Below are positions 23,438-34,191 of a DNA stretch of 64,000 bases, piece after piece (the first letter of the stretch is position 1; every line of letters begins with the position of its first letter). This DNA is from Eustoma russellianum (Eukaryota; Streptophyta; Magnoliopsida; Gentianales; Gentianaceae). Where the stretch lies: NCBI GenBank assembly GCA_036186865.1, contig AP025055.1:9557488-9621487 (forward strand). Reading direction: 5' to 3'. The position numbers and the translations under genes are program-made. The notes below the pieces were generated by a model. The model searched no databases. It worked only from the letters and a program-made list of their open reading frames with translations, and was not told the origin of the DNA.

Positions 23438-25008
23438 TTACAAAGATTCATGCTTTGTAGGCTTAAGTCCCATTCCGTTTGTCAACTTTGACATTTGATC
23501 TCTAGGCAAAGCTTTTGTGAGCGGATCCGCAAGATTCTCCTTTGATTTTATGTAATCAATGGAAATCACGCCATTAGAGATCAACTGCTTAATGGTATTA
23601 TGTCTCCGACGTATGTGTCGTGACTTACCATTGTAGATGTGCTTTGAGCTCGTCCTATAGCTGACTGACTGTCACAGTGTATGCTGATAGGAGCGATTGG
23701 CTTAGGCCAGCATGGAGTGTCTTCTAGGAAATTTCGAAGCCATTCAGCTTCTTCCCCAGCTTTATCGAGTGCTATAAACTCAGCTTCCATAGTTGACTGA
23801 GATATGCACGTTTGCTTTGTAGACTTCCATGACACAGCACCACCCCCTACAGTGAATAAGTATCCACTGGTGGATTTAGAATCCTTACAGTCTGATATCC
23901 AGTTTGCGTCGCAATATCCTTCCAATACTGCTGGATATCTTGTGTACTGTAATCCTAGGTTCATTGTGTATTTTAGATATCTCATCACTCTAGTTAGAGC
24001 TTTCCAATGTTCGTCACTTGGATTACTAGTGAACCTACTCAATTTGTTTACTAAACAAGCTAAGTCTGGTCTTGTACAGTTTGTTATGTACATCAGACTC
24101 CCAATGACTTGTGAGTACTTTAATTGAGCTACAGGTTCGCCTCGGTTCTTCCTTAAGTGTATACTTAAGTCCAGTGGAGTCTTTATCGGTTTTACATCAA
24201 GCATATTGAATCGTTTAAGAACAGATTCAATATAGTGACTTTGAGACATGACCAATCCTTCAGCTACTCTAGAGATTTTAATTCCTAGAATAACATTGGC
24301 AACCCCCATGTCTTTCATGTCAAAATTTCTCGTTAACATCTTCTTGGTATTCAATATGATGTCGTGAGTACTGCCCATGATTAGCATATCATCTACATAG
24401 AGACATAATATCACATAGGCGTTTGATGTGTTTTTGATGTAAACACACTTGTCACATTCATTTATCCTGAAACCGTTTGACATCATGGCTTGATCAAACT
24501 TCAAATGCCACTGCTTTGGTGCTTGTTTAAGTCCGTGCAAAGACTTAACAAGTCTACAAACTTTCCTTTCTTGTCCTGGGACAGTAAACCCTTCAGGTTG
24601 TTCCATATAAATTTCTTCTTCCAGTTCGCCATTCAAGAAGGCAGTCTTTACATCCATTTGATGGATCTCTAGGTCGTAGACTGCAGCAATAGCAACTAGC
24701 ATTCTTATGGAAGTAATCCTAGTTACTGGTGAGTAAGTGTCAAAGAAGTCAAAACCTTCCTTTGGTCGATAGCCCTTAGCTACTAACCGGGCTTTGTACT
24801 TGTCAATGGATCCATCCTCTTTGAGTTTTTTCTTAAAAATCCACTTGCATCCAAGTGGTTTACTCCCTTGAGGAAGATCTACCAGCTCCCACGTGTGATT
24901 TTGAAGAATTGATTCTATCTCACTGTTAACTGCCTCTTTCCAGAAGGGAGCTTCTGGAGTTGACATAGCCTCGGAAAATGTCCTTGGATCATTTTCTACC
25001 AAATACGT
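23438..25008 (-). pseudogene. pol: Reverse transcriptase and RNase H of element B
   Basis: From the minus strand: WIFKKKL at the RT start, QMDVKTAFLNG, HGLKQAPKQW, and an intact catalytic YVDDMLIMG (about 24390). RNase H shows GYCDANWISD, GGGAVSWKS and the catalytic Glu in STMEAEF. The frame is open from 25002 to about 23650, where a one-base deletion shifts it. The correct frame then continues through YNGKSRHIRRRHNTIK and the conserved LADPLTKAL to a TAA at 23438-23440. One stop (TGA, 25009-25011) separates it from integrase. It copied element RNA; apart from these breaks it looks well preserved. Confidence 0.9.
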
Positions 25009-26010
25009 TCAATAATCTGGTCCAAATGACTTTGGTATTCTGGCTCTTTTATTCTGACGAGGTTCCTCTATTTCTTGAGGAGTTGTGTCACGTACTCGCT
25101 TACTAGCGCTTGCTTCTTCAATGTTATTGTTTTTCTTTGGAAAGATATTTTCAAAGAACACTGCGTTTCTTGATTCCATGACAACATTTTCATGTATGTC
25201 AGGAATCTCAGACTTGTGCACCAAGAATCGATATGCACTACTGTTAGTTGCATATCCTATGAATATGCAATTAATAGTCTTAGGCCCTATTCTGACTTGT
25301 CTTGGTTTTGGTACTACGACCTTAGCCAGACACCCCCACACTTTCAAGTATTTGTAGCTAGGCTTATAGCATTTCCAAAGTTCATATGGGGTTTTATCCA
25401 TCTTCTTAGATGGAACTCTATTTAAAATGACGTTGGCAGAGAGAATTGCTTCCCCCCACAAGTTCTGAGGTAAACCCGAACTTATCAACATAGCATTCAT
25501 CATCTCTTTCAGAGTTCGGTTCTTGCGTTCTGCAATACCATTTGATTGAGGGGAGTATGGTGCAGTCGTTTGATGAATAATGCCGTGTTCTGAACAAAAT
25601 TCATTAAACGGTGCATCATATTCGCCATCTCTATCACTACGAATTGACTTAATTCGTTTGCTATGTTGATTCTCAACTTCATTTTTATAATCTTTAAAAG
25701 CATCTAAGGCCTCATCTTTGCTACTTAGCAAATAAACGTAACAGTATCGAGTGCAATCGTCAATAAAAGTCACAAAGTATTTTTTACCGCTTCTTGTTTG
25801 CACAAACTTTAAATCACAAACATCTGTGTGAATTAAATCTAACACTTCAGTGTTTCTTTCGATTGAAGGAAATTGTAACTTAGCCATTTTTGCTTCAACA
25901 CAGACTTGGCACTTTTCATTATTGAAACTTAATTTGGATAATAAGTCGAGATTAATCATTCTTTGCAATGACTTATAATTAACATGACCAAACGTAAATG
26001 CCATAAACAT
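25009..26010 (-). pseudogene. pol: Integrase of element B
   Basis: An open frame of 333 codons on the minus strand. It starts in the pre-integrase segment (GHVNYKSLQRM) with a zinc-binding CxxC (CQVCVEAK). The catalytic core has Asp in HTDVC, Asp in SDRDGEY and Glu in GIAERKNRT, so the D,D,E triad is complete. The C-terminal part includes VWGCLAKV and GYATNSSAYRF. It ends at TGA 25009-25011, in frame with the RT beyond. A frameshift near 25990 separates it from the protease frame. Integrase would join element cDNA to chromosomal DNA. Confidence 0.9.
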
Positions 26011-26580
26011 GAAGACTCAAGCATGTAAGCGGAAGTAGAAACATTCTTATTAGCCTCATCGGGCGTAGTCTTCTTTGGTACAATAGTTATAACACTAAGT
26101 TTATACATATTGTCCATCAGGTACCCCTTCCTCAGAAATACACCATTCTTAGTCAGAATACATTTGTTACAATCAAATACTAGTCTAAATCCATGCCTGA
26201 CTAGTAAAGCACCAGAAACTAAGTTCTTGCGGATGTCGGGAACATGCAGCACATCCTGCAGTGTCAATTCTTTTCCGGAGGTCATCTTCAGAATCACTTT
26301 GCCCGAACCTTCAATCTTCGAGCTATCCTTGTTTCCCATGTACAGCCTTTCATTGTCTTTCGCAGGAGCATATTCCTTGAACATTCCCCTGTTTGCACAA
26401 ACGTGTCTAGTGGCTCCAGTGTCCACCCACCACTGGCTAGGATTACCTACAGCATTACATTCAGAAACAACAGCACATAAGTCCAAATCATCCATTGCAC
26501 TTACAAGGTTGGCTTTGGCTTTCTCTTGCTTTTTCTTGGGCTTCCTGCAGTCAACACTACGATGCCCCTGAATCCCCAAT
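26011..26580 (-). pseudogene. pol: Protease and pre-integrase region of element B
   Basis: Within the minus-strand open frame 26816-25956. It begins with the second half of a zinc knuckle (GHRSVDC), then a Lys-rich linker, then the aspartic protease core WWVDTGATRHVC (about 26415), with the DTGA active site intact. VLHVPDIRKNLVSGALL marks the protease C-terminal part. It ends in the pre-integrase Leu-Trp-His segment, where a frameshift leads into the integrase frame. It would process the Gag-Pol polyprotein. Confidence 0.88.
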
Positions 26581-27421
26581 TGTAACATTTTCCAGTAAAC
26601 TTTTTGGCAACCTTCTTGCCCTTCGCGTTCACTCCAACAGAATTTCCTCTCTTCTTTTTCGTTGCCTCTGCAACGTGAGCTTTGGCATGGCCAGAACTGG
26701 AAGACGGCTTCTTCTCTGCCTTTCGATTGTCTTCCTCTATACGGAGTCGGACAATCAAGTCTTCCAAAGACATTTCCTTTCTCTTGTGTTTGAGATAGCT
26801 TCGGAATTCCCTCCACGAAAGAGGAAGCTTCTCAATCACAGCAGCAACCAGAAAAGATTCACTAAGGGACATACCCTCTTCTTCCATTTCAGCAACAAGC
26901 ATCTGAAGTTCCTCAATCTGAGAAACAACAGTCCTGGAATCTGTCATCTGAAAATCAAGAAATTTTCCAATAATAAATTTCTGAGTACCGGCATCCTCAG
27001 TCCGGTACTTCTTGTCTAACGCCTGCCATAAGGATTTCGCAGTTTTATAAGTAGAATACAATCCATACAATGAGTTATCCAAACAACTTAAAATGTGACT
27101 CAAACAAACATAATTGTTGTAACTCCACGCTTCAGCAATCAAACTGTTTTGCATGTTCACATTCTGATCTTCCACCGGCACCACCTCCGGAGGATCCTCA
27201 GTCAGCATCTTAGCCAATCCTAACGTGGTCAAGAAGAACAACATCTTCTGCTGCCAGCGTTTGAAGTAACTTCCTCCAAACTTCTTTGGCTTTTCAACCT
27301 GTCCAACAGCAGGAACAGGAGCAGTGACTGGAGCAGCGGGTGCAACAGGAACAACATTGTTCTGTTCCTCAGAAATGCCCAAATGCACACCGTTGAACGA
27401 GTTGGAACTTTCGCCTTCCAT
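26501..27421 (-). pseudogene. gag: Gag of element B
   Basis: Minus-strand ORF of 306 codons from the ATG at 27421, about 125 bases inside the 5' LTR. It has a Pro/Val-rich N-terminal tail, then a capsid domain with FGGSYFKRWQQKM, SLWQALDKKY and EMSLEDLIVRLRIEEDN. A basic linker leads to a zinc knuckle whose second Cys is Trp (CYNW). A single-base frameshift in the knuckle moves the rest (GHRSVDC) into the protease frame. The capsid domain itself appears complete. Confidence 0.88.
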
Positions 27422-27546
27422 ATTTCAGTTTCTGTGGAATGCAATACAGACACAGAACACGAAACGAATTAGTTTCGTATCAATAGAAACTGTGATCGCA
27501 ACACGAAACAAATTACAGTATATATAAATTAAAATTGTCTTAAGAA

Positions 27547-28570
27547 TGTTAGATACTGTAATCATAAAAGTGTACAGTGTGCGTTTGTGTAAACTGACGA
27601 AATGCAAGCAGAACCGAGGCGAGTCTAACGACTTTGTCCTTATAGGCGGGAAGGAAACGGCGGTTGATCTCCAGATTAAACCGCAGCCCTCGGATCAAAC
27701 GGTTTTCATCCACAGCCGTTAGATCGTCAACTGCAGCAGTTTTAAACGTAGACCTTCGGATGAAAAACTGCTGCCCAGATACGATCTCAACCGTTAGATC
27801 ATGATCCGTGTAGACTACGATCCACAGCCGTTAGATCTAGATGAAGAAAACATTGCCAGATACGATCTCAGCCGTTGGATCATGATCCGCGTAGACAACG
27901 ATCCACAACTGTTAGATCTAGATGAAGAAACCGTTGCCAGATACGATCTCAGCCGTTAGATCATAATCCGCGTAGAATACGGTCTACACTGTTAGATCTT
28001 GCAACGGTTATGATCAAAAAAATTTCAACCGTATTTATTTTTCCTGGAAAAATGTAAAAGAAAATTTCTCCAAAAGGACAAGAATGAGCCACGAGCCCAA
28101 GCACGAGCCGAGCCGACCGGACGGGTGGGCGGCGGCGGCGCGCGCGCGTGTGTGGTGAACCTTGCCTGAGCTGCGTCCTGACTCCGTCAAAAACTTCTCA
28201 TGCCCAAGGGCACATTTTAGAATGCTCCAACTTGAACTTTATATGGTGGCTCTTTCATCCCAAGTGACCAATGTGGTATTCCACTTAAAGGGTGATGTGT
28301 TCACTCCTCATGAGGCCACATCACTACTTTTCCATTTTCCTTCTAATTTTACTCCAACTTTGAGCATTAATTTCTAATTCACCCGGTATCGGAATCGAGT
28401 GATTCAAAAGTCTAAAGTCATCTACTTGTCACGTAGATAATTTAGAAATTATTAGTTTTCGTTTTTGATTAACGAACACAAATCATAATTAAGCTCAAAG
28501 TATGGTAGTTGTCAACTTTTGACAAACCCATTTGCCCAAACTTTTCCAATTTGTTTCAACTTCTCCAACA
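27547..28570 (-). repeat. 5' LTR of element B (1024 bp)
   Basis: Starts TGTTAGATACTG and ends TTCTCCAACA. It is collinear with the left LTR except for a loss of about 251 bp (sequence matching 21685-21935) and a shorter GAGCC run. No initiator-tRNA PBS is visible just inside its minus-strand end; the first bases are TTCTTAAGACAATTTT. Confidence 0.92.
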
Positions 28571-28839
28571 CTAGTTAGTTCATTAACTTAAGCACTTAAC
28601 TTAATGAACTAGTTTAGTTCATTAATTATGACACGTGAAAGTAGTACAAAGACAACAAATGTTTGCCATATGATATAAGATTTAACGCTTCATGGCTTGT
28701 TAGTACGACAACATTATATATAAACACGTAAAGCACTTTTATCACATAAATATATCAAATAAGATTTATCCATGCATTTCGTAAGTAAGTAACATTTAAA
28801 GCATGCATTTGTAAATCACTCAAACCCTTTTTCTCAACA
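28571..28839 (-). repeat. 3' LTR of element A, right segment
   Basis: Begins with the second CTAGT copy (28571-28575) and continues the A LTR to TTTCTCAACA at 28839, matching 36586-36844 of the other LTR. Together the two segments give an LTR of about 2.67 kb, close to the 2653 bp of the right LTR. Confidence 0.92.
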
Positions 28840-28840
28840 A

Positions 28841-28852
28841 TCTCCCCCTTTT
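28841..28852 (-). other. Polypurine tract of element A
   Basis: Minus strand AAAAGGGGGAGA, one base from the 3' LTR start TGTTGAG. A canonical copia PPT. Confidence 0.92.
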
Positions 28853-29063
28853 GATGATTTGCAAAATAACATTGGTTCATGATTTAAATTTGATCGCTCT
28901 GCCTACAAGTACACGCAAATTTAAATTTTCAATTTTGAATTTCCTATCGTCGTGCTCTCCATTAAATCATGTTTCTATCTCCTCCTTAAATCATGCTTTT
29001 CTCTCCCTATTTATTTTTTAAATGTCATCAAAAGTGCAAGTAAGAATAGAAAGAAACAGCAAT

Positions 29064-30859
29064 TTATAGCATATTAGCCGAAATCATGCCTAATTTTGAG
29101 CGTAAAGTTTCATACGTGGCTTGATTAAGTGCTTTGGTGAATATGTCAGCTACTTGTGCTTCAGACGGACATGTTCTATAACGATATCATCACTGTTTAC
29201 ATGATCACGAAGAAAGTGATATCGTACCTCTATGTGTTTTTCCTTATAGTGTAATACGGGGTTCTTAGACAAATTGATAGCACTCATACTATGACAATAT
29301 ATGGGGATGTGATTTACAGTCATTCCAAAATCAGATAGTTGTTGTTTTAGCCATAAAAGTTGTGTGAAACAAAGACTAAGTGTCATGTATTCCGCTTCAG
29401 TGGTAGATAATGATATACTTGCTTGCTTTTTCGAAAACCAAGATATTAATGAATTGCCAATGAATTGACATGTCCCACTTGTGCTTTTTTTATCTATTTT
29501 ACATCCGCCATAATCTGAATCAATATAAGCATACAAGTCAAATTCACAATTTTTATCATATCAAATTCCTAAGGTGGGAGTATGCTTAATGTATCGAAAT
29601 ATCCTTTTTATAGCATTATAGTGTGACACTTTATGGTTACTTTGAAAACGAGCAGACATACAAACACTAAACATGATATCGGGTCTACTTGCAGTAAGAC
29701 AAAGCAAAAAACCAATCATAGATCTATACAAACCATTATCAAAGTCTTTTCCATTTTCATCTTTATCTAGTTTAGTGGTTACACTCATAGGGGTGGGAGA
29801 TGGTTTCAAGTTTTCATAGTTAAACTTTTTATTCATGTCATTCACGTATTTAACTTGACTTATATGTATGCCTTTACTAGTTTGTTTAATTTACAAGCCA
29901 AGAAAATAATTTAACTCACCAACCATAGACATCTCAAATTCGGATTTCATGCATGTTTCAAATTCTTCGACTAGCTTATGACATGTGGATCCAAAGACAA
30001 TATTATCAACATAAATTTGAATAATGAATAAATCCAAATTTTCTTGTTTTAGGAATAAAGTACTATCTATGGCACCTCTTTTAAATCCATTTTCTAAAAG
30101 AAAAATGGCAAAACGATCATAACAAGCCCTAAATGCTTGTTTTAAACCATATAGTATCTTCTTTAACTTATAAACATGGTTAGGATATTTTGTATCCTCA
30201 AAACCGGGTGGTTGTTTTATATATACTTTTTCCTGTATAAAACCGTTTAAGAATGCACTTTTTACGTCCATTTGATAAAGTTTAAAATCCTTCATGCAAG
30301 CAATAGCAAGTAGTAGTCGTATGGCTTCTAAGCATGCCATGGGTGCAAATGTTTCTTTGTAATTTATTCCCTCATCTTAATTATAGCCTTGTGCTACAAG
30401 TATCGCTTTGTTTCTAACGATTTTAACATATTTATTCATTTTGTTTCTAAAGACCCACTTTGTGCCTATTATCGTTTTATCTTGTAGTCGTGGCACTAAA
30501 TCTCGTACAGCATTTCTTGTGAATTGATTTAATTCATCATGTATAGCATCAATCCAAGAAGAATCATTCAAAGCATCAAACACATTCTTGGGTTCAATTT
30601 CAGATATCATAACATGGAATTGATTTATTTCATCCTGATTTATTCTTCCACGTGACCGTACACCTTGTTTTATGTCGCTTATGATAAGGTCGTGTGGGTG
30701 ATCTCTATGCCATCTTGGTTGATTATTTTCTAAGTTTTCATGCATTTCTAGTGTGTCATGCTCATCATGTACGATAGTTTCTTCTATATCATCTAACACG
30801 GGCTTTAGCTCAAAATTAGCGTCATATTCTTTATTTATTTTGTTATTCATTGAATTCAT
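29064..30859 (-). pseudogene. pol: Reverse transcriptase and RNase H of element A
   Basis: Four minus-strand open pieces in order: an acidic linker with RT N terminus (30859-30377), RT palm (30340-29891), RT thumb (29845-29561) and RNase H (29536-29150). After a frame change the sequence continues to DIFTKALNQATYE and a TAA at 29064. QMDVKSAFLNG and YGLKQA are present, but the catalytic motif reads YVDN instead of YVDD (about 30000), which should abolish polymerase activity. RNase H keeps YIDSDYGGC and LSTTEAEY. Several stops and shifts separate the pieces. Confidence 0.88.
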
Positions 30860-30880
30860 TAGATTTCACATGAATAGATT

Positions 30881-31539
30881 CTAAAATTTGTTTAGTGTTA
30901 GGATCATAACATCTATATGCCTTAGATTCACAGAATATCCAACAAAAATGCATTCAAATGATTTAGACTCAAATTTATCTAGATTATCTTTTGTATTTAA
31001 AACAAAGTATTTACAACTAAACACACGAAAATAATCAATTTTAGGCATGCAATCATTCAAAATTTCATAAGGGGTTTTGTTTATTTTCTTTCTAATCGAT
31101 AAGCAGTTAACTATATAGCATGCAAAATTTACGGCTTCCGTCCACAAAAATCTAGGCAACTTATTTTCACATAGCATGGTTCTTGCAATTTCTTGTAGTG
31201 TTCTATTCTTTCTTTCTACTACTCCGTTTAATTGTGGCGTTCTAGGTGGTGAAAACTCGTGTTTAATACCTTTTTCTTCGCAAAATACAATCATGTCCTT
31301 GTTTTTAAATTCGCCGCCTCTATCGCTCTTAATCTTTTTCACATTTAAACTATGCTCATTTTCAAGTTGTTTTATTAATTTAGCAATCTCAACGGCACTA
31401 TCATCTTTATTTGCAAGAAATAAAGTCCATATATAGCGGGAAAAATCGCCAACGATGACACACACATAATGTCGCCCACCAAGACTTTAGAACCAAACAA
31501 GTCAATGTGTAATAATTCTAAGACTCTAGACGTGCTAAT
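30881..31539 (-). pseudogene. pol: Integrase of element A
   Basis: The open minus-strand piece 31465-30881 holds IKSDRGGEF (second Asp) and VVERKNRT (Glu). The first Asp (HIDLFGSK) lies just upstream at about 31490 in another frame, so a frameshift cuts the core. The C-terminal FECIFVGYS segment is followed by a frameshift before the SIRE-typical ESIHVK segment. Confidence 0.85.
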
Positions 31540-32127
31540 TTAATTTTTAGATTTAAGTGACTCGTGTGTTTGTTTGTCTTTAATACAAGATTCACACAAC
31601 TTAAAGTTGTCTAAATCAAGTTTAGGCAATCCTCGTACTAGATTCTTTCGTTGAAGTTTCTCAAGAGTTGAGATGCCAGTATGTCCTAACCGCCTATGCC
31701 ACAAATTCACCTTAGGTTCATTTGACATAAAACATTTTACTTTAGCATCTAACATGTCATCCATAGAACGTGTAAAAATATTTTCTTCTCTTTTTCTTTT
31801 TAATACCGTTTCTCTGTTTTTATTTACAATATTGCAATATGGATGAGTGAAGCACACATCAAAACCGTTGTCAAGAAATTGTGAGATGCTAAGCAAGTTG
31901 TAGGATAGATTACTACCAAAAAGACGTTGGAGATTTGAAGAGTTCTTGGTCTTCCAATTGTGCCTTATGATTCTTCCTTTGTTGTTGTCTCCAAAGGTTA
32001 CCGATCCACCTTTTGTAACTTTCTTCAGTTTTGAAAACAAGCTCGGGTCACTTGTCATGTGCCTCGAGCAACCACTGTCAAGGAACCACTTGATCGATGT
32101 ATCTTTTGATGCATGTGTTCCCTGCAA
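31540..32127 (-). pseudogene. pol: Protease and pre-integrase region of element A
   Basis: A minus-strand open frame of 195 codons. The aspartic protease active site is WFLDSGCSRHMT (about 32080). The pre-integrase zinc-binding segment has LWHRRLGHTG and CESCIKDKQTH. The length and order are those of SIRE pol. It ends at a stop just before the integrase core. Confidence 0.86.
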
Positions 32128-33560
32128 TGTATAACAACAATTTAGGTACCCTTTTATTTTATGTCCTTAAGGGTTAGTTCTTCAACCGTTTGTAAGAGTA
32201 CCTTTTGGTACCCAAACTTGGGTGACCTTCTTTGGTCTTATAAAAGGTGAGAAAAGAGATGCAGAAGAAATATACTAGATGTTAGGTGCAAATCCGTTTG
32301 TCTATGGCCGAGACTGCCATCCTGCTCATGATAAGATTTTTGTTTTTGATATGACTTTGTGTTAGTGTGCGTGGTGCGTGATCTAGATGTATTTGTGTTG
32401 TATGAATGTCGTGTGTGCATCAGTGGTTTCCTTTCATACCCATACGCCACATGATTATATTTTGTATGAGATGAAAAAGAAGAAGCACGATAAGATGAGA
32501 TGAGTGATGATCTAACAGTCCTTTTAGGTTGTATATTTGTCTTAAATGCATGCGGTTCCTTGTATGAAGATAAAATAAATTTCGTTGACTTATTTCGTAT
32601 ATCATTATCCTCGATGTATCATAATCCGGTTTTATCACTTTCATGGTTTTGTGAGGAAATAAGGCGATCTAGTATGTTTGTACCCGTATCGAACTGTTTT
32701 ACCATTCTTTCTAAATCTGCATTTCTTGATTTCAAATTTGAAATCTTGGATTTCATTTCATTATTTTCTGGCATTAATGATGAGACCTCTAATTTTAATG
32801 CATTAATTGTGCAAGACGACTCTTCTTTTGAATCGCTTAATTGAGATACAAGGTTCGTGTTAGATGTTTCTAACAACTTCTTGTCTTCAATTAACCGTTT
32901 CTTTTCTTTTGCAAGAGTCTTTGTAAATTTATGCATTTCAAGATATTGACTAAATAAATCATCGTAAGAGGGTTTGGAATCAGAATAAGAGTCAGAAGAT
33001 ACCTCGTTTGATGTTTTAGATGCGAAGCATGCTTATGCCGTTTCTTCTTCGGTTTCATCAGTTCAGAGTCAGATGAGTCACTCCAAGTGGAGGCCTTGAG
33101 AGCTCTTCTAGTATTCCTTTGTTTAGGTTCTGAGACGGGTCTATTTTTGTTCCAATCCTTGTCATGGTTCTTGTTTGTCTGTTTGTCCTTATTCGGGCAG
33201 TCATATGATAAATGTCCAATTTTTCACATTCATAGCACTTTATATCTTTATTGTTATTTTTATTTTTATTTCTCTTAGTTGGAACAGCCTTAGGTTTATT
33301 CTTTAATGATTTTCTCATTAATTTTCTCAAACCTTTAGCCAATAATATTAGATCTTCGTTTCCGATTCAGTGTCACTATCATCTACGTGATCGGAAGAGG
33401 TAGGGACATATTCATTTGATTTAAAAGCAATAGTGTTAACTTGTTTTGACGTTGACTTCGATTTCCTTAGTGTGAGTTTGTTTTCGTATACCTTTAATGA
33501 TCTGATTAGTTCCTCCATTTTTATTGATCATGTTTTCTTACTTTCTTTTATCGCCGTGCT
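32128..33560 (-). pseudogene. gag: Gag C-terminal half and coiled-coil linker of element A
   Basis: A degraded stretch. The minus strand at 33342-33058 includes a partial zinc knuckle (IKCYECEK) whose later ligands are lost by frameshift. A 105-codon piece (32936-32619) has heptad-like Leu/Ile/Val spacing (KKLLETSNTNLVSQL and following), a long coiled coil characteristic of SIRE gag-to-protease linkers. The rest (32618-32128) is basic and Tyr/His-rich with many stops. Confidence 0.75.
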
Positions 33561-34135
33561 TTAGGATCTCATTCGGATGGGAGGCTCCTTAGCACCTTTT
33601 GTACCTTTTCCTCTGTAAAAAAAAGCTTTCTTAAGAGACTCAAGAGAGTTGTAAATTTCAGTCAAGCGTAAGTCCATATCAACAATAGATTTGTTTGGTA
33701 TTAACTTGAAAGATTTAAGAGTAGACATAAGCATGTTTATTTTGGACGCTTTAACTTGACTAGTACCTTTATGTTTCATTTCAAGAATTCTCCACATTTC
33801 TTGGGCACTAGAGCAATTAGACACATAACTTGATTCACTTTTACTCAAACTATTTGAAAGAAGTTGCATGGCTCTAGCATTCATACCTAATTTCTTTTTG
33901 TCATCACTAGTATATTCTTGTTTCGGTTTTACAACTTCTAGAGTGACACCATCAATAGTGGATAACTTAGAAGGAATAAAAGGACCATCTTCTATAATGG
34001 ACCATAAGTCTATATCAATGGCCATAAGAAAGAGTTTCATTCTAAGTTTCTATGGTATAAAGGACTCACCGTCAAAAAGAGGAGGCCTTTGACTTGACAT
34101 ACCTTCTTGTTCGGTCTTGTGACTAGTGGATGCCA
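33561..34135 (-). pseudogene. gag: Gag N-terminal half of element A
   Basis: The ATG is at 34135-34133, with the family's RPPLFDGESFIP motif. The following Trp codon is a TAG (about 34052), so the first stop falls after about 27 codons. Downstream an ORF (34040-33561) holds the capsid domain (MKLFLMAIDIDLWSII, NCSSAQEMWRILEMKHKG). It is homologous to the open gag of element C. Confidence 0.87.
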
Positions 34136-34177
34136 TCTTACAAAGATCGTTGGATCCTCTTGTAGTGAGTGAACCTC

Positions 34178-34189
34178 ACTCTGATACCA
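34178..34189 (-). other. Primer binding site of element A
   Basis: Minus strand TGGTATCAGAGT, initiator tRNA-Met type, two bases inside the 5' LTR. Identical to the site in element C. Confidence 0.92.
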
Positions 34190-34191
34190 CT

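Larger units (their letters stand above)
21589..28570 (-). mobile_element. Element B: Ty1/copia nested in the 3' LTR of element A
   Basis: Complete minus-strand element: 3' LTR at left (21589-22891), 5' LTR at right (27547-28570), gag from 27421, then protease, integrase, RT and RNase H to 23438. It is flanked by an exact CTAGT duplication, and removing it restores the LTR of A. Pol is open over long stretches, with one stop between integrase and RT and single-base shifts elsewhere, so it is younger than A but inactive. The lineage resembles Tork/TAR-type copia; this assignment is tentative. Confidence 0.92.
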
